A stretch of 64,000 nucleotides of DNA from Pseudomonas yamanorum (GCF_900105735.1 NZ_LT629793.1:2356001-2420000), one strand, 5' to 3'. Numbered from the stretch's first letter, positions 47,328-59,143 are shown. Numbers and translations are program-made. The notes: generated by a model not told the origin, from the sequence alone.

Positions 47328-48154
47328 CACGGCCGGCGCCCCAAGGTGATGCGCTCGTGGCCACCGAGGTCGATGCGGCTGTGGACGTCTTCGAAGCCTT
47401 CACTCAGCAGCAGGTCGCGCACGGCGGCCGCCTGGTCGTATCCGTGTTCCAGCAACAGCCAGCCAGCAGCGTCGAGGTGCGCGGGCGCCTGGGCGATGAT
47501 CAGCCGCAGGTCGTCCAGGCCGTCATGCCCGGCCACCAGCGCGCTGGCCGGCTCAAAGCGCACATCACCGGCCACCAGATGCGGATCGGTATCGGCGATA
47601 TATGGCGGGTTGCTGATGATCAGGTTGTAGGTGCGGCCTTCAAGGGCGCTGAACCAATGGCTGTTCAGCACCGTGGCGTTATTCAGGTGCAGGCGCTGGC
47701 GGTTGCGTTCGGCCAGGGCCACGGCTTCCAGCACGCGGTCGACAGCCGTGACTTGCCAGGCCGGGCGTTCGCTGGCCAGGGCCAGGGCAATCGCGCCGCT
47801 GCCGGTGCCGAGGTCGAGGACCTTGGCCGGTGTGGCAGGCAGCAATTCGAGAGCGGCTTCCACCAGCATCTCGGTTTCCGGACGCGGGATCAGCGTGTGC
47901 GGCGCCACTTCCAGATCGAGCTTCCAGAAGCCTTGCTGGCCGAGGATGTAGGCCACAGGTTCGCCGGTGCGGCGGCGTTGCAGGTAGTCGGCAAAGGTCA
48001 GTGCATCTTCGCTGCTGACGATTTTTTCCGGCCAGGTGTGCAGGTAGCTGCGGGACTTGCCCAAGGCAGCCGCCAGCAGCAACTCCACGTCCAGGCGCGC
48101 AGTGGGCGAGTCCGGCAGGTCGGCGGCGCGTAACAGGCTGGCGATAATGGTCAT
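47327..48154 (-). CDS. prmC: Peptide chain release factor N5-glutamine methyltransferase
   Basis: 275 residues with the SAM motif VLDLGTGSGAIALALASERP and the catalytic NPPY (NLIISNPPYIADTD). It methylates the GGQ glutamine of release factors; the substrate gene prfA is directly upstream, 0 bases apart. The conserved order prfA-prmC supports the assignment. Confidence 0.96.
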   Translation of the reverse strand: MTIIASLLRAADLPDSPTARLDVELLLAAALGKSRSYLHTWPEKIVSSEDALTFADYLQRRRTGEPVAYILGQQGFWKLDLEVAPHTLIPRPETEMLVEAALELLPATPAKVLDLGTGSGAIALALASERPAWQVTAVDRVLEAVALAERNRQRLHLNNATVLNSHWFSALEGRTYNLIISNPPYIADTDPHLVAGDVRFEPASALVAGHDGLDDLRLIIAQAPAHLDAAGWLLLEHGYDQAAAVRDLLLSEGFEDVHSRIDLGGHERITLGRRP

Positions 48155-49237
48155 TTATTCACCTATCGCCGCGAGCTGGTCGGCCTGGTATTCGGCCAAC
48201 AACGGCTCGATTACCGCATCAACGCCACCGGCAAGGATTTCGTCCAGGGAGTACAGCGTCAGGTTGACGCGGTGGTCAGTGACCCGGCCCTGGGCAAAGT
48301 TGTAGGTACGGATACGCTCGGACCGGTCGCCCGAACCCACCAGCAATTTACGCTCGCTGGCAATCGCGTTGGCGGCAGCGCTGGTCTGCTGGTCATTGAG
48401 CTTGGCCGACAGCCAGGACATGGCCCGCGCACGGTTCTTGTGCTGGGAACGTTCTTCCTGGCATTCCACCACGATGCCCGAAGGCAAGTGAGTGATGCGG
48501 ATCGCCGAGTCGGTCTTGTTCACGTGCTGGCCACCGGCGCCCGATGAGCGGTAGGTGTCGACCCGCAGGTCTGCCGGGTTGATCTCGATGGCTTCCTGCT
48601 CGTCCGGCTCGGGCAACACGGCCACGGTGCACGCCGAGGTGTGGATGCGGCCCTGGGATTCCGTTGCCGGAACCCGCTGCACGCGGTGCACGCCCGACTC
48701 GAACTTCAGCTTGCCGTAGACATTCTCGCCTTCAACCCGGGCGATGACTTCTTTATAGCCGCCGTGTTCGCCCTCGTTCTCGGACAAAATCTCGACCCGC
48801 CAGCCGCGACGTTCGGCATACCGCGAGTACATGCGGAACAGGTCGCCGGAGAAAATCGCCGCCTCGTCACCGCCGGTGCCGGCGCGGATTTCGAGGAACA
48901 CGTTGCGCCCGTCGTTAGGGTCCTTGGGCAGCAGCATGCGCTGCAGGTCGCCTTCCAGTTCGATCAGCTTGTCCTTGGCTTCTCGCACTTCTTCAACGGC
49001 CATTTCGCGCATGTCCGGGTCGCTGTCCTTGAGCAGCGCCTGGGCGCCTTCGAGGTCAGCCTGAACCTTGAGCAACTGTTTATAGGTGCCCACGATCGGC
49101 TCAACTTCCGCGTATTCCTTGGAATAGGTGCGGAACTTGGTCTGATCGGAGATGACCTCGCCGTCGCCGAGCAGGGCGGTCAGTTCTTCGAAACGGTCCT
49201 GAAGGACGTCCAGTTTATTGAGCAGTGACGCTTTCAT
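48155..49237 (-). CDS. prfA: Peptide chain release factor 1
   Basis: 360 residues with the catalytic GGQ in [22 protein letters not shown] and the N-terminal coiled coil. It recognises UAA and UAG. Its start overlaps the hemA stop by 4 bases (ATGA), the usual gamma-proteobacterial arrangement. Confidence 0.98.
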   Translation of the reverse strand: MKASLLNKLDVLQDRFEELTALLGDGEVISDQTKFRTYSKEYAEVEPIVGTYKQLLKVQADLEGAQALLKDSDPDMREMAVEEVREAKDKLIELEGDLQRMLLPKDPNDGRNVFLEIRAGTGGDEAAIFSGDLFRMYSRYAERRGWRVEILSENEGEHGGYKEVIARVEGENVYGKLKFESGVHRVQRVPATESQGRIHTSACTVAVLPEPDEQEAIEINPADLRVDTYRSSGAGGQHVNKTDSAIRITHLPSGIVVECQEERSQHKNRARAMSWLSAKLNDQQTSAAANAIASERKLLVGSGDRSERIRTYNFAQGRVTDHRVNLTLYSLDEILAGGVDAVIEPLLAEYQADQLAAIGE

Positions 49238-50523
49238 TGCGGTTTTTTATCCGAAGAGCTTTCTGTCGCGCCCTCACCGAGGGCAAAGAGTTCCTGGGCC
49301 ATGGCCAGCGCATCGAGGCGGCCTTCGGCGGTAAGCTTTTTCAACTGAACACTGGGGGCGTGCAGCAATTTGTTGGTCAGGCCGCGCGCCAGTTGCATCA
49401 GCACGTCTTCGGCGCTGCTGCCGTTGGCGAGCATACGCTGGGCCTTGATCAATTCCTCGTCCCGCAAGCGTTCGCCTTGCTGACGGTAGGCCTTGAGCAC
49501 ATCCACTGCCGCCAATTCACGCAGGCGCACCATGAAGTCGTCAGCACCGGTGCTGACCATCTCCTCGGCGGCCTGGGCTGCGCCCTGGCGGCTCTTGAGG
49601 TTTTCGGCCACCACCTCGTGCAGGTCGTCGACGCTGTAGAGGTAAACGTCGTCCAACTCGCCGACTTCAGGCTCGATATCCCGAGGAACAGCGATATCCA
49701 CCATGAAAATCGGCTTGTGCTTGCGCAGTTTCAGGGCGCTTTCCACCGCGCCCTTGCCAAGGATCGGCAACTGGCTGGCGGTGGAACTGATGACGATATC
49801 GCTGCGCACCAGTTCGGCCGGGATATCCGAGAGCAACACCGCATGGGCACCGAACTGCTCGGCCAGAATGCTGGCGCGCTCCAGGGTACGGTTGGCGACA
49901 ACGATGCGCTTCACCCCCAGCTCATGCAGATGACGGGCGACCAGGGTGATGGTCTCGCCGGCGCCGATCAGCAGGGCCTGGCTGCGTTGCAAGTCACTGA
50001 AAATCTGTTTGGCCAGGCTGACGGCGGCAAACGCCACGGACACCGGGTTTTCACCGATGGCGGTATCGGTGCGCACTTGCTTGGCGGAATTGAAGGTGGC
50101 CTGGAACAAACGCCCCAGCAACGGGCCGATGGTGCCGGCCTCGCGGGCCACGGCGTAGGCCGATTTCATCTGGCCGAGGATCTGCGGTTCACCCAACACC
50201 AGCGAATCGAGCCCGGAGGCGACGCGCATCATGTGACGAACTGCCGCATCCTCTTCGTGCACATATGAGCTTTGGCGCAGTTCATCAAGGCTCAAATGGT
50301 GGTAATCGGCCAGCCAGCGCAGCACCACATCCGCTGAAAGATGCTCCTGCTCTATATAGAGCTCGCTGCGATTGCAGGTCGAAAGGATCGCAGCTTCGCG
50401 ACTGTCGGTGAGCCGGCAGAGCTGCTGCAAGGCCTCAACCAACTGCTCGGGAGTAAAAGCCACGCGCTCGCGGACGTCTACAGAAGCAGTCTTGTGGTTA
50501 ATACCGAGTGCAAGGAAGGCCAT
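49234..50523 (-). CDS. hemA: Glutamyl-tRNA reductase
   Basis: 429 residues: the catalytic cysteine in [11 protein letters not shown], the NADPH site [16 protein letters not shown] and the C-terminal dimerisation helix. It makes glutamate-1-semialdehyde, the first haem-pathway step. The start [14 protein letters not shown] is standard. The divergent TPR lipoprotein-lolB unit shares the 182-base upstream region. Confidence 0.97.
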   Translation of the reverse strand: MAFLALGINHKTASVDVRERVAFTPEQLVEALQQLCRLTDSREAAILSTCNRSELYIEQEHLSADVVLRWLADYHHLSLDELRQSSYVHEEDAAVRHMMRVASGLDSLVLGEPQILGQMKSAYAVAREAGTIGPLLGRLFQATFNSAKQVRTDTAIGENPVSVAFAAVSLAKQIFSDLQRSQALLIGAGETITLVARHLHELGVKRIVVANRTLERASILAEQFGAHAVLLSDIPAELVRSDIVISSTASQLPILGKGAVESALKLRKHKPIFMVDIAVPRDIEPEVGELDDVYLYSVDDLHEVVAENLKSRQGAAQAAEEMVSTGADDFMVRLRELAAVDVLKAYRQQGERLRDEELIKAQRMLANGSSAEDVLMQLARGLTNKLLHAPSVQLKKLTAEGRLDALAMAQELFALGEGATESSSDKKPQ

Positions 50524-50705
50524 TCAATATCGCTGATGATGTCGGGAAGCCGACAATTGTCCTACTTCGAATGATTCAGAACAACCACCGTAGGCTATTG
50601 TCCTAATGCCTTGTGTCTATAAAGGCATCCACTGAGACTCGGTTATGTTTGGCCGAAGGCTTGTGTCATGATGATCCGACCGCAGGTTAGTCGTCCTCTT
50701 CCTAT

Positions 50706-52430
50706 ATGAATAGATCTTCCGCGTTGCTCCTTGCTTTTGTCTTTCTCAGCGGCTGCCAGGCCATGGCACCCGTGTCGCCGGACGGTACGCCGCCGGTAGA
50801 AGACAGCACCCCCGCCCCTGAAAAGCCCAAGGTTTATTCCTCGTTCAGTGAAGAAACGGTCTTCAGTCTGCTGAGCGCGGAGCTGGCCGGCCAGCGCAAT
50901 CGTTTCGACATTGCCCTGGATAACTACGTGACCCAGGCCATCAATACTCAGGATCCGGGGATTTCCGAGCGCGCGTTTCGTATCGCCGAGTACCTGGGCG
51001 CCGATCAGGCCGCCCTGGACACCTCGCTGATCTGGGCGAAAAACGCCCCGGACGATCTCGAGGCGCAACGGGCAGCCGCCATTCAACTGGCCCGCGCCGG
51101 GCGCTATGACGACTCCATGGTCTATATGGAGAAAGTCCTGCAGGGCAAGGGCGACACGCATTTCGACTTCCTCGCGCTGTCGGCCGCCGACACCGATCAG
51201 GACACCCGCAACGGCCTGATGAAGAGTTTCGACCGTCTGCTGCAAAAACACCCGAACAACAGTCAGCTGATTTTCGGCAAGGCGCTGTTGCTGCAACAGG
51301 ATGATGAGTCCGAGGCCGCGCTGAAGTTGCTGGAGCAACACCCGCCGGAAGACGGCGAGATAGCACCGATCCTGCTGCGCGCCCGCCTGCTGCAAAACCT
51401 TAACCGCGGCAAGGAAGCGATTCCGCTGCTGGAAAAAAGCATCAAGAAGTACCCGGGCGACAAACGCCTGCTGCTGACCTATGCGCGCATGCTGGTTGAA
51501 CAGGACCGCATGGAAGATGCCAAGGTGCAGTTCGCCAACCTCGTCCAGCAATACCCGGACGATGACGAATTGCGTTACTCCCTGGCGCTGGTGTGCCTGG
51601 AAGCCAAGGCATGGGATGAGGCCAAGGGCTACCTGGAAGACTTGATCGCCCGCGAAAGCCACGTTGATTCGGCGCACCTGAACCTGGGTCGCATCGCTGA
51701 AGAACGCAACGACCCGCAAGCTGCGCTGCTTGAATACGCCCAAGTTGGTCCTGGCAATGATTACCTGCCGGCACAACTGCGCCAGGCCGATATCCTGATG
51801 AGCAACGGCCGCACCGACGAGGCCGAAAAACGCCTGGCTGCCGCACGGGATGCCGAGCCGGACTACGCGATCCAGCTGTACCTGATCCAGGCCGAGACCT
51901 TGTCGGCCAACAAGCAAGGCGATCGCGCCTGGAAAATCCTCCAGCAAGCCTTGCTGCAATACCCGGACGACCTGAACCTGCTGTACACCCGCGCCATGCA
52001 GGCGGAAAAACGCAATGACCTGGCGCAGATGGAAAAAGACCTGCGCCTGATCATCAAGCGCGATCCGGACAACGCCATGGCACTGAACGCCCTGGGTTAC
52101 ACCTTGTCCGACCGTACAACGCGTTACGCCGAAGCCAAGGAGCTGATTGAAAAGGCTCACCAGCTGAACCCGGAAGACCCGGCCGTACTCGACAGCCTCG
52201 GCTGGGTGAATTACCGCCTGGGTAACCTGGACGAAGCCGAACGCTTGCTGCGCCAGGCGCTGGAGCGCTTCCCCGACCAGGAAGTGGCCGCACACCTGGG
52301 CGAAGTGCTCTGGGCCAACGGCAAGCAGCGTGAAGCGCGACAAATCTGGGAGAAGTTCCTCAAGGAACAACCCGAAAGCCCAATCCTGCGCAGTACCATC
52401 AAGCGCCTGACCGGATCCGAGACCCTTTAA
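50706..52430 (+). CDS. Tetratricopeptide-repeat lipoprotein
   Basis: 574 residues with a lipoprotein signal (lipobox FLSGCQ, Cys16) and about ten TPR-like helical repeats; the clearest is near the end ([20 protein letters not shown], then [17 protein letters not shown]). It lies 4 bases before lolB, a conserved Pseudomonas order. It probably acts as a scaffold at the outer membrane, perhaps in envelope biogenesis; no partner is established. Confidence 0.9.
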   Translation: MNRSSALLLAFVFLSGCQAMAPVSPDGTPPVEDSTPAPEKPKVYSSFSEETVFSLLSAELAGQRNRFDIALDNYVTQAINTQDPGISERAFRIAEYLGADQAALDTSLIWAKNAPDDLEAQRAAAIQLARAGRYDDSMVYMEKVLQGKGDTHFDFLALSAADTDQDTRNGLMKSFDRLLQKHPNNSQLIFGKALLLQQDDESEAALKLLEQHPPEDGEIAPILLRARLLQNLNRGKEAIPLLEKSIKKYPGDKRLLLTYARMLVEQDRMEDAKVQFANLVQQYPDDDELRYSLALVCLEAKAWDEAKGYLEDLIARESHVDSAHLNLGRIAEERNDPQAALLEYAQVGPGNDYLPAQLRQADILMSNGRTDEAEKRLAAARDAEPDYAIQLYLIQAETLSANKQGDRAWKILQQALLQYPDDLNLLYTRAMQAEKRNDLAQMEKDLRLIIKRDPDNAMALNALGYTLSDRTTRYAEAKELIEKAHQLNPEDPAVLDSLGWVNYRLGNLDEAERLLRQALERFPDQEVAAHLGEVLWANGKQREARQIWEKFLKEQPESPILRSTIKRLTGSETL

Positions 52431-52434
52431 TTTT

Positions 52435-53052
52435 ATGTTTTTGCGCCACGTCATCGTATTCAGCTTTATCGCCCTGCTCGCCGGCTGTTCCGGCCTCGGC
52501 ACCCGTGAATCTGTCGAAGGCCCGGGCAACCCGGCGCAATGGCAGCAGCACAAGGATCAACTGAGCAGCCTTGACGGCTGGCAGATCGAGGGCAAGGTCG
52601 GCATTCGCGCTCCGAAAGATTCAGGCAGCGGCACCTTGTTCTGGCTGCAACGCCAGGACTATTACGACATTCGCCTGTCCGGCCCGCTGGGTCGCGGCGC
52701 GGCACGCCTGACCGGCCGACCGGGGCAAGTCAGCCTGGAAGTGGCCAATCAGGGCCGCTTTGAGGCGCCGACGCCGGAAGCCCTGCTGGAAGAACAGATG
52801 GGCTGGAAACTCCCCGTATCGCACCTGGTGTGGTGGGTACGCGGTCTTCCGGCGCCAGACAGCAAGAGCCGCCTGAGCCTCAATGGCGACAGCCGCCTGG
52901 CTTCGCTGGAACAGGATGGCTGGCAGGTCGAGTACCTGAGCTATGTGCAACAGAATGGTTACTGGCTGCCCGAGCGCATCAAGCTGCATGGCACCGACCT
53001 TGACGTCACGCTGGTGATCAAGGACTGGCAACCTCGCAAACTGGGGCAGTGA
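52435..53052 (+). CDS. lolB: Outer-membrane lipoprotein insertion factor LolB
   Basis: 205 residues, with lipobox LLAGCSG and the LolB-type body ([44 protein letters not shown]). It receives lipoproteins from LolA and inserts them in the outer membrane. It is tightly spaced between the TPR lipoprotein and ispE. Confidence 0.95.
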   Translation: MFLRHVIVFSFIALLAGCSGLGTRESVEGPGNPAQWQQHKDQLSSLDGWQIEGKVGIRAPKDSGSGTLFWLQRQDYYDIRLSGPLGRGAARLTGRPGQVSLEVANQGRFEAPTPEALLEEQMGWKLPVSHLVWWVRGLPAPDSKSRLSLNGDSRLASLEQDGWQVEYLSYVQQNGYWLPERIKLHGTDLDVTLVIKDWQPRKLGQ

Positions 53053-53053
53053 C

Positions 53054-53905
53054 ATGACCGCGCAACGTCTGACCCTGCCCTCCCCGGCCAAACTGAATTT
53101 GATGCTGCACATTCTCGGTCGCCGTGAAGACGGCTATCACGAGCTGCAGACTATTTTTCAATTTCTCGATTACGGCGATGAGCTGACTTTCGCCGTTCGC
53201 GATGACGGCGTGATTCAACTGCACACCGAATTCGAAGGCGTGCCTCACGACAGCAACCTGATTGTGAAGGCCGCGAAAAAACTTCAGGAACAATCCGGTT
53301 GCCCATTGGGCATCGACATCTGGATCGAAAAAATCCTGCCCATGGGCGGCGGCATCGGTGGCGGCAGCTCGAATGCCGCGACAACTTTGCTCGGCCTGAA
53401 TCACTTGTGGCAGCTGGGTTGGGACCACGATCGCCTGGCGGCGCTGGGCCTGACACTGGGCGCGGACGTCCCGGTTTTCGTGCGTGGGCACGCTGCTTTT
53501 GCCGAAGGCGTGGGGGAGAAACTCACCCCTGTAGACCCCGAAGAGCCGTGGTATGTCGTGCTTGTTCCGCAAGTATCTGTAAGTACAGCAGAAATTTTTT
53601 CAGATCCACTGTTGACACGTAACTCTCCTCCCATTAAAGTGCGCCCCGTTCCCAAGGGAAACAGTCGAAATGACTGCTTACCGGTTGTAGCAAGGCGTTA
53701 TCCAGATGTACGTAACGCTTTGAATTTGTTAGGTAAATTTACCGAAGCAAAATTAACCGGAACTGGAAGTTGTGTGTTTGGGGGCTTCCCAAGCAAAGCT
53801 GAAGCTGATAAAGTCTCGGCCCTTCTTACAGAGACCCTTACAGGGTTTGTAGCAAAGGGAAGCAACGTTTCGATGTTGCATCGCAAGCTGCAAAGTCTGC
53901 TCTAA
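53054..53905 (+). CDS. ispE: 4-diphosphocytidyl-2-C-methyl-D-erythritol kinase
   Basis: 283 residues of a GHMP kinase: [24 protein letters not shown] and the ATP-binding [15 protein letters not shown] at 97-110, then [10 protein letters not shown]. It is the fourth step of the MEP isoprenoid pathway. Codon use changes inside the gene: up to about 53560 it is GC-rich like its neighbours, while the last ~340 bases are clearly AT-richer (runs of GTA, TCT, ACA, AAA, TTT codons). tRNA-Gln follows 36 bases after the stop. Confidence 0.96.
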   Translation: MTAQRLTLPSPAKLNLMLHILGRREDGYHELQTIFQFLDYGDELTFAVRDDGVIQLHTEFEGVPHDSNLIVKAAKKLQEQSGCPLGIDIWIEKILPMGGGIGGGSSNAATTLLGLNHLWQLGWDHDRLAALGLTLGADVPVFVRGHAAFAEGVGEKLTPVDPEEPWYVVLVPQVSVSTAEIFSDPLLTRNSPPIKVRPVPKGNSRNDCLPVVARRYPDVRNALNLLGKFTEAKLTGTGSCVFGGFPSKAEADKVSALLTETLTGFVAKGSNVSMLHRKLQSLL

Positions 53906-53941
53906 AGGAACCGAGTACTGGGTACTCGTTGCAACAGATAC

Positions 53942-54016
53942 AGGGGCGTCGCCAAGCGGTAAGGCAGCAGGTTTTGATCCTGCCATGCGTTGGTTCGAAT
54001 CCAGCCGCCCCTGCCA
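53942..54016 (+). tRNA. tRNA-Gln (anticodon UUG)
   Basis: A 75-base cloverleaf: acceptor AGGGGCG pairs with CGCCCCT, and discriminator G and encoded CCA end it. The anticodon loop TTTTGAT places TTG at 53974-53976, and the T arm contains GGTTCGAATCC. It lies between ispE and prs, a conserved Pseudomonas position. Confidence 0.97.
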
Positions 54017-54061
54017 TTTTCTATACTCATCCAGGTTACCCTCAGCCTCTAGGTACTGCGC

Positions 54062-55003
54062 GTGTCCAAGATGATGGTCTTTACGGGGAATGCTAACCCC
54101 GATCTGGCTCGGCGTGTTGTACGTCAGCTGCATATCCCTCTCGGTGACATCTCTGTCGGTAAATTCTCCGACGGCGAAATTACAGCCGAGATCAATGAAA
54201 ACGTTCGCGGTAAAGACGTCTTCATTATTCAGCCGACTTGCGCTCCGACCAACGATAACCTGATGGAACTCGTCGTGATGGCTGATGCCTTCCGCCGCTC
54301 CTCAGCGACTCGAATCACAGCTGTAATCCCTTACTTTGGTTATGCCCGTCAGGATCGCCGTCCGCGTTCCGCACGTGTGGCTATCAGCGCGAAAGTCGTT
54401 GCTGACATGCTGACCGTGGTAGGCATCGACCGTGTTCTCACGGTTGACCTGCACGCTGACCAAATCCAGGGGTTCTTCGATATTCCGGTAGATAACATCT
54501 ACGGCTCCCCCGTCCTGGTGGATGACATCGAAGACCAGCGCTTTGAAAACCTGATGATCGTGTCCCCGGACATTGGTGGCGTCGTGCGTGCACGGGCTGT
54601 TGCCAAATCCCTGGGCGTGGATCTCGGGATCATCGACAAACGCCGTGAGAAAGCCAATCACTCTGAAGTGATGCATATCATCGGTGATGTCGAAGGGCGT
54701 ACCTGTATTCTGGTTGATGACATGGTCGACACCGCCGGCACCCTGTGCCACGCGGCGAAAGCCTTGAAAGAGCACGGTGCAGCAAAAGTCTTCGCCTACT
54801 GCACACACCCTGTGCTGTCGGGCCGAGCGATCGAGAACATCGAGAACTCAATGCTGGACGAACTGGTGGTGACTAACACCATCCCGTTGTCCGCTGCCGC
54901 TCAAGCCTGTTCGCGTATCCGTCAACTGGATATCGCACCGGTAGTTGCCGAAGCGGTTCGCCGCATCAGCAACGAAGAATCGATCAGCGCGATGTTCCGT
55001 TAA
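54062..55003 (+). CDS. prs: Ribose-phosphate pyrophosphokinase
   Basis: 313 residues starting at GTG ([16 protein letters not shown]). It shows the flexible-loop and metal site [21 protein letters not shown] and the PRPP-binding [14 protein letters not shown]. It makes PRPP for nucleotide, His and Trp synthesis. A strong terminator follows. Confidence 0.97.
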   Translation: MSKMMVFTGNANPDLARRVVRQLHIPLGDISVGKFSDGEITAEINENVRGKDVFIIQPTCAPTNDNLMELVVMADAFRRSSATRITAVIPYFGYARQDRRPRSARVAISAKVVADMLTVVGIDRVLTVDLHADQIQGFFDIPVDNIYGSPVLVDDIEDQRFENLMIVSPDIGGVVRARAVAKSLGVDLGIIDKRREKANHSEVMHIIGDVEGRTCILVDDMVDTAGTLCHAAKALKEHGAAKVFAYCTHPVLSGRAIENIENSMLDELVVTNTIPLSAAAQACSRIRQLDIAPVVAEAVRRISNEESISAMFR

Positions 55004-55039
55004 GGGTCAAACCTTAGCTGCATCAACCTGACGAAAAGC

Positions 55040-55076
55040 GCCCCGCCCCAGCATTCTGTTGGGGCGGGGCTTTTTT
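55040..55076 (+). terminator. Terminator after prs
   Basis: An 11-bp perfect stem (GCCCCGCCCCA with TGGGGCGGGGC) around a 9-base loop is followed by T6, 37 bases past the prs stop. Confidence 0.93.
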
Positions 55077-55141
55077 GCCCATATCGCCTTTAGCGCTGGT
55101 CGCAAACGCTAGGGCGAATGTGGTTATTTTGGAGATACAAC

Positions 55142-55741
55142 ATGAACGAATTTACTTTGAATGCTGAACTGCGTTCCGACCTGGGGAAAGGTGCGAGCCG
55201 CCGCCTGCGTCGTCTCGCAAGCCTGGTTCCAGCTGTAGTTTACGGTGGCGAAAAAGCCCCTGAATCCATCAGCATGCTGGCTAAAGAAATCGCCAAACTG
55301 CTCGAAAACGACGCGGCCTACAGCCACATCATCGAGCTGAACGTTGGTGGCAAGAAGCAGAACGTCATCATCAAGGCACTGCAACGTCACCCAGCCAAGG
55401 GCCACGTACTGCACGCTGACTTCATTCGCGTTGTAGCCGGTCAAAAACTGACCGCTATCGTGCCTGTGCACTTTGTCGGTGAAGAAGCTCCGGTCAAGAA
55501 AGGCGGCGAAATCTCGCACGTTGTAGCCGAGATCGAAGTGACCTGCCTGCCGAAAGACCTGCCTGAGTTCATCGAAGTCGACCTGTCGGCTGCTGAAATC
55601 GGCGACATCATCCACCTGTCCGACCTCAAGGCCCCTAAAGGCGTTGAGTTTGTTGCACTGGCTCACGGTGATGACAAAGCTGTTGCAAACGTACACGCTC
55701 CACGCGTTGCACCAGAAGCTGAAGAAGGCGCTGCAGAGTAA
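55142..55741 (+). CDS. rplY: 50S ribosomal protein L25 (Ctc form)
   Basis: 199 residues: the 5S-rRNA-binding L25 domain ([21 protein letters not shown]) plus the C-terminal TL5/Ctc domain, i.e. the long general-stress form. ATG at 55142 follows a GGAG. It is in the conserved order rplY-pth-ychF, with a 165-base gap to pth in which I see no gene. Confidence 0.96.
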   Translation: MNEFTLNAELRSDLGKGASRRLRRLASLVPAVVYGGEKAPESISMLAKEIAKLLENDAAYSHIIELNVGGKKQNVIIKALQRHPAKGHVLHADFIRVVAGQKLTAIVPVHFVGEEAPVKKGGEISHVVAEIEVTCLPKDLPEFIEVDLSAAEIGDIIHLSDLKAPKGVEFVALAHGDDKAVANVHAPRVAPEAEEGAAE

Positions 55742-55906
55742 TTCACTCTGTAATGCCGGAGCTTGAGGAAACATCGCGGACCGGAACGTAGCGAGAAAGC
55801 GGGCGAGAATGCGAAGTTGGCCTCTAACGGTTAATGAGTTTTTGTCGTTCACTTTCGCCGCACCCACGGCGATGTTATCCACAACTCCAAAGGAAGGGCC
55901 CCTGTC

Positions 55907-56491
55907 GTGACTGCCATTAAACTGATCGTTGGCCTGGGAAATCCAGGCGCCGAATACGAACAGACCCGGCATAACGCGGGGGCCCTTTTTGTTGAGCGCA
56001 TCGCCCACGCACAAGGTGTAAACCTTACGGCCGATCGCAAATATTTCGGCCTGACCGGACGCTTTTCGCATCAGGGTCAGGATATTCGTCTGTTGATTCC
56101 CACCACCTACATGAACCGCAGCGGCCAGGCTGTCGCGGCGCTTGCGGGCTTCTTCCGGATCAAACCCGAAGAAATCCTGGTGGCCCATGACGAACTTGAC
56201 CTGCCACCCGGCGTTGCCAAGCTCAAGCAAGGCGGCGGCCATGGCGGGCATAATGGCCTGCGGGACATCATCGCGCAGTTGGGCAATCAGAATACGTTTT
56301 ACCGCTTGCGGCTTGGCATCGGCCACCCGGGCGTTGCCAGTATGGTTTCAAATTTCGTCCTGGGTCGTGCGCCACGCGCCGAACAGGAAAAACTCGATGC
56401 CAGCATCGATTTTGCCCTCGGCGTGCTGCCGGATATCTTCGCCGGTGAATGGAACCGTGCGATGAAAAACCTGCACAGCCAGAAGGCCTGA
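55907..56491 (+). CDS. pth: Peptidyl-tRNA hydrolase
   Basis: 194 residues, with GTG start after [28 protein letters not shown] contains the catalytic His22, and [13 protein letters not shown] the substrate loop. It recycles stalled peptidyl-tRNA. ychF follows after 23 bases. Confidence 0.96.
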   Translation: MTAIKLIVGLGNPGAEYEQTRHNAGALFVERIAHAQGVNLTADRKYFGLTGRFSHQGQDIRLLIPTTYMNRSGQAVAALAGFFRIKPEEILVAHDELDLPPGVAKLKQGGGHGGHNGLRDIIAQLGNQNTFYRLRLGIGHPGVASMVSNFVLGRAPRAEQEKLDASIDFALGVLPDIFAGEWNRAMKNLHSQKA

Positions 56492-56514
56492 CTCTTTACC
56501 CGAGGGGAAACACC

Positions 56515-57615
56515 ATGGGATTCAATTGCGGCATCGTCGGCCTACCTAACGTCGGCAAGTCCACCCTGTTCAACGCCCTGACCAAATCCGGGATTGCGGC
56601 GGAGAACTTCCCCTTCTGCACCATCGAGCCGAACACCGGTATCGTGCCGATGCCCGATACACGCCTGGACGCCCTGGCGGCCATCGTGAATCCAAAGCGC
56701 ATCCTGCCGACCACCATGGAGTTCGTCGACATCGCAGGCCTGGTAGCCGGCGCGTCGAAAGGTGAAGGCCTGGGCAACAAGTTCCTCGCCAACATCCGTG
56801 AGACCGATGCCATTGCGCACGTGGTCCGCTGCTTCGAAGACGAGAACGTAATTCACGTCTCCAACAGCGTCGACCCGAAACGCGACATCGAGATCATCGA
56901 CCTGGAACTGATCTTCGCCGACCTCGACAGCTGCGAGAAGCAACTGCAAAAGGTCACCCGTAACGCCAAGGGCGGCGACAAGGACGCAGTGGTCCAGAAA
57001 GCCTTGCTGGAGCAGTTGATTGCCCACTTCACCCTGGGCAAGCCGGCACGCAGCCTGATGAAGAGCATGAGCGCCGACGAAAAGGCCGTGATCAAGGGCT
57101 TCCACCTGCTGACCACCAAGCCTGTGATGTACATCGCCAACGTGGCTGAAGACGGTTTCGAGAACAATCCGCTGCTCGACGTGGTCATGGCCATTGCCGA
57201 AGAAGAAGGCGCGATGGTCGTACCGGTCTGCAACAAGATCGAAGCGGAAATCGCCGAGCTGGAAGACGGCGAAGAGAAGGACATGTTCCTCGAGGCCCTG
57301 GGCCTGGAAGAGCCTGGCCTGAATCGCGTGATCCGCGCAGGCTACGAAATGCTGCACCTGCAGACCTACTTCACCGCCGGTGTTGAAGAAGTCCGCGCTT
57401 GGACCGTCAAGGTCGGTGCCACTGCCCCGCAAGCCGCTGGCGTGATCCACACCGACTTCGAAAAAGGCTTCATCCGCGCCGAAGTCATCGCCTACAACGA
57501 CTTCATCCAGTTCAAGGGTGAAGCCGGAGCCAAGGAAGCCGGTAAATGGCGCCTGGAAGGCAAGGAATACATCGTCAAGGATGGCGACGTGATGCACTTC
57601 CGCTTCAACGTGTAA
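56515..57615 (+). CDS. ychF: Redox-regulated ATPase YchF (Obg family)
   Basis: 366 residues: the G1 loop [21 protein letters not shown], a coiled-coil insert and a C-terminal TGS domain ([39 protein letters not shown]). It prefers ATP over GTP and influences translation and oxidative-stress responses. A clear terminator follows, marking the end of the core block before the secretion cluster. Confidence 0.97.
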   Translation: MGFNCGIVGLPNVGKSTLFNALTKSGIAAENFPFCTIEPNTGIVPMPDTRLDALAAIVNPKRILPTTMEFVDIAGLVAGASKGEGLGNKFLANIRETDAIAHVVRCFEDENVIHVSNSVDPKRDIEIIDLELIFADLDSCEKQLQKVTRNAKGGDKDAVVQKALLEQLIAHFTLGKPARSLMKSMSADEKAVIKGFHLLTTKPVMYIANVAEDGFENNPLLDVVMAIAEEEGAMVVPVCNKIEAEIAELEDGEEKDMFLEALGLEEPGLNRVIRAGYEMLHLQTYFTAGVEEVRAWTVKVGATAPQAAGVIHTDFEKGFIRAEVIAYNDFIQFKGEAGAKEAGKWRLEGKEYIVKDGDVMHFRFNV

Positions 57616-58036
57616 GCGTCAACTGCGGCCCATGCCGCAAACAAAAAAGCCGATGCAGTGCATCGGCTTTTTTGTGGGCGAACAGTTTTGTATTGAACAA
57701 CCCGGCAGTAAGACACATTCGTTAACTTTATATATTAAAAAACAAAAACACTCACAAAACCAATACCCCATCACTTGGCGACAAAAACCCTTCAGACACC
57801 AAAATTCTCCAGCCACTTTAGGATTTATCCTTCGCAAAATGAGAAATCAAACTAACAAAACGAGTTGCCTTCTTTTTACTCCGCCTACTCTTAATCTTTT
57901 CTACACACTTAGGGCCGCCTTTTGACCTCTTGCCCAAGATGACAAAGCAGATGTTTTCCGATTTACTTCCCGGCATTCGAAAGGACTAACAAAGTCTAAC
58001 AACAGTGATGCGACCCAATATTGGAGCAACAACAAT
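57616..58036. other. AT-rich gap between ychF and the secretion cluster
   Basis: 421 bases. The ychF terminator (57643-57673) is at the left. The rest, 57680-58036, is clearly richer in A and T than the flanking DNA and contains no gene that I can support. It should hold the promoter of the sigma-54 activator gene and marks the left boundary of the hrp-type cluster. Confidence 0.6.
57643..57673 (+). terminator. Terminator after ychF
   Basis: The stem AGCCGATGC-AGT-GCATCGGCT is flanked by A6 and T6 and lies 28 bases past the stop. Confidence 0.93.
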
Positions 58037-58960
58037 ATGCCGGCCTCCTATCACAATGAGGATGTAACAGACTCACCCCTTACCGAATGCCCCGCCATTG
58101 AAGCCACTATCCATAATACGGCCACACTTAATATCGATATGCTACTGCTGGGCGAAACCGGGACAGGTAAAGATACCTTGGCACAACGCATACATCTGCT
58201 GTCCCGCCGAAAGGGCAACTTTGTTGCCGTCAACTGCGCCGCGATACCGGAAAGCCTGGCTGAAAGCCAACTGTTTGGGGTCAACAGCGGCGCCTATACC
58301 GGTGCGATGCAATCCCGGGCAGGGTTTGTCGAAGCCGCCCACCTGGGCACGTTGTACCTCGATGAAATTGACAGCATGCCTCTCAACCTGCAGGCCAAGC
58401 TGCTGCGAGTGCTGGAGTGCCGGGGCGTTGAACGCCTGGGCTCCACGCGGTTCATTCCGGTGGATATGCGGGTCATCGCCTCCGCACAGCAATCACTGCA
58501 TGAGATGGTCGAACAGGGAGCGTTCAGGCGCGACCTGTACTTTCGCCTGAATGTGGTCGATATCCAGCTGCCCCCCCTGCGGGAACGGCGTGAGCGGATT
58601 GTGCCGTTGTTCCTGAACATGGTCCGCGAAGAGTCAGAGTTCTTTAAGTGCCCCGCACCCTCTCCCCCCAGTACGCTGCTGCAACGGTTGCTGTGCCATC
58701 CCTGGCCGGGCAACGTTCGTGAACTGCGTTCGGCGGCGAAGCGTTTTGTGTTGGGTCTGCCACCGCTTTCAGAGTCGGTGGCGGGCCATCAAAAGACAGA
58801 AACCTGCCTCAAGGAACGGCTGCAGCAAATCGAGAAAACGCTGATTGAAGAGTCGCTTCGCCGTCACGGCCAATGTGTTGATGGCGTGGCCGTTGAACTG
58901 GGGGTTGCAAAACGCACGCTCTATTACCGCATGAAGCAACTGGCTATATCACTGGACTAG
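58037..58960 (+). CDS. Sigma-54 activator of HrpR/HrpS type
   Basis: 307 residues with no receiver domain: a central AAA+ domain with Walker A GETGTGKD (39-46), the sigma-54-contact loop GAYTGA (85-90), Walker B TLYLDEIDS, RRDLYFRLNV and HPWPGNVREL, and a C-terminal Fis-type HTH (VAVELGVAKRTLYYRMKQL). This is the layout of HrpR/HrpS, which together activate hrpL in P. syringae; here only one such gene precedes the cluster, as with RspR of P. fluorescens. The hrpL-like gene is not in the window. Confidence 0.9.
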   Translation: MPASYHNEDVTDSPLTECPAIEATIHNTATLNIDMLLLGETGTGKDTLAQRIHLLSRRKGNFVAVNCAAIPESLAESQLFGVNSGAYTGAMQSRAGFVEAAHLGTLYLDEIDSMPLNLQAKLLRVLECRGVERLGSTRFIPVDMRVIASAQQSLHEMVEQGAFRRDLYFRLNVVDIQLPPLRERRERIVPLFLNMVREESEFFKCPAPSPPSTLLQRLLCHPWPGNVRELRSAAKRFVLGLPPLSESVAGHQKTETCLKERLQQIEKTLIEESLRRHGQCVDGVAVELGVAKRTLYYRMKQLAISLD

Positions 58961-59009
58961 TGCCCGGTGCAGCGAGAAATATTCAGATACAGCGGCCCTT
59001 CTGAAAGGT

Positions 59010-59037
59010 GGAACGCCACCGTCGCTACAACCACACA
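59010..59037 (+). promoter_or_regulatory. hrp box upstream of the candidate pilin gene
   Basis: GGAACG-N15-CCACACA matches the HrpL promoter consensus GGAACC-N15/16-CCACNNA with one mismatch in the first half. It ends 106 bases before the pilin start, in an otherwise empty 183-base gap. Confidence 0.8.
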
Positions 59038-59143
59038 AGCTACGGGCCTTGCTAGAGCTAACGTGAACGCCCAACAAAGGTCCGTACACACCAAGTACGG
59101 CCACGAGTACTTTCCTTTTCATACGAAATAATGGAGTAACCAT

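Noticed and set aside
53908..53930. GGAACC resembling the first half of a hrp box
   Set aside because: No CCACNNA follows at 15-16 bases, and it lies directly before tRNA-Gln.
57632..57925. 97-codon frame after ychF
   Set aside because: It starts inside the ychF terminator, has no ribosome-binding site, and encodes a low-complexity sequence in AT-rich DNA.
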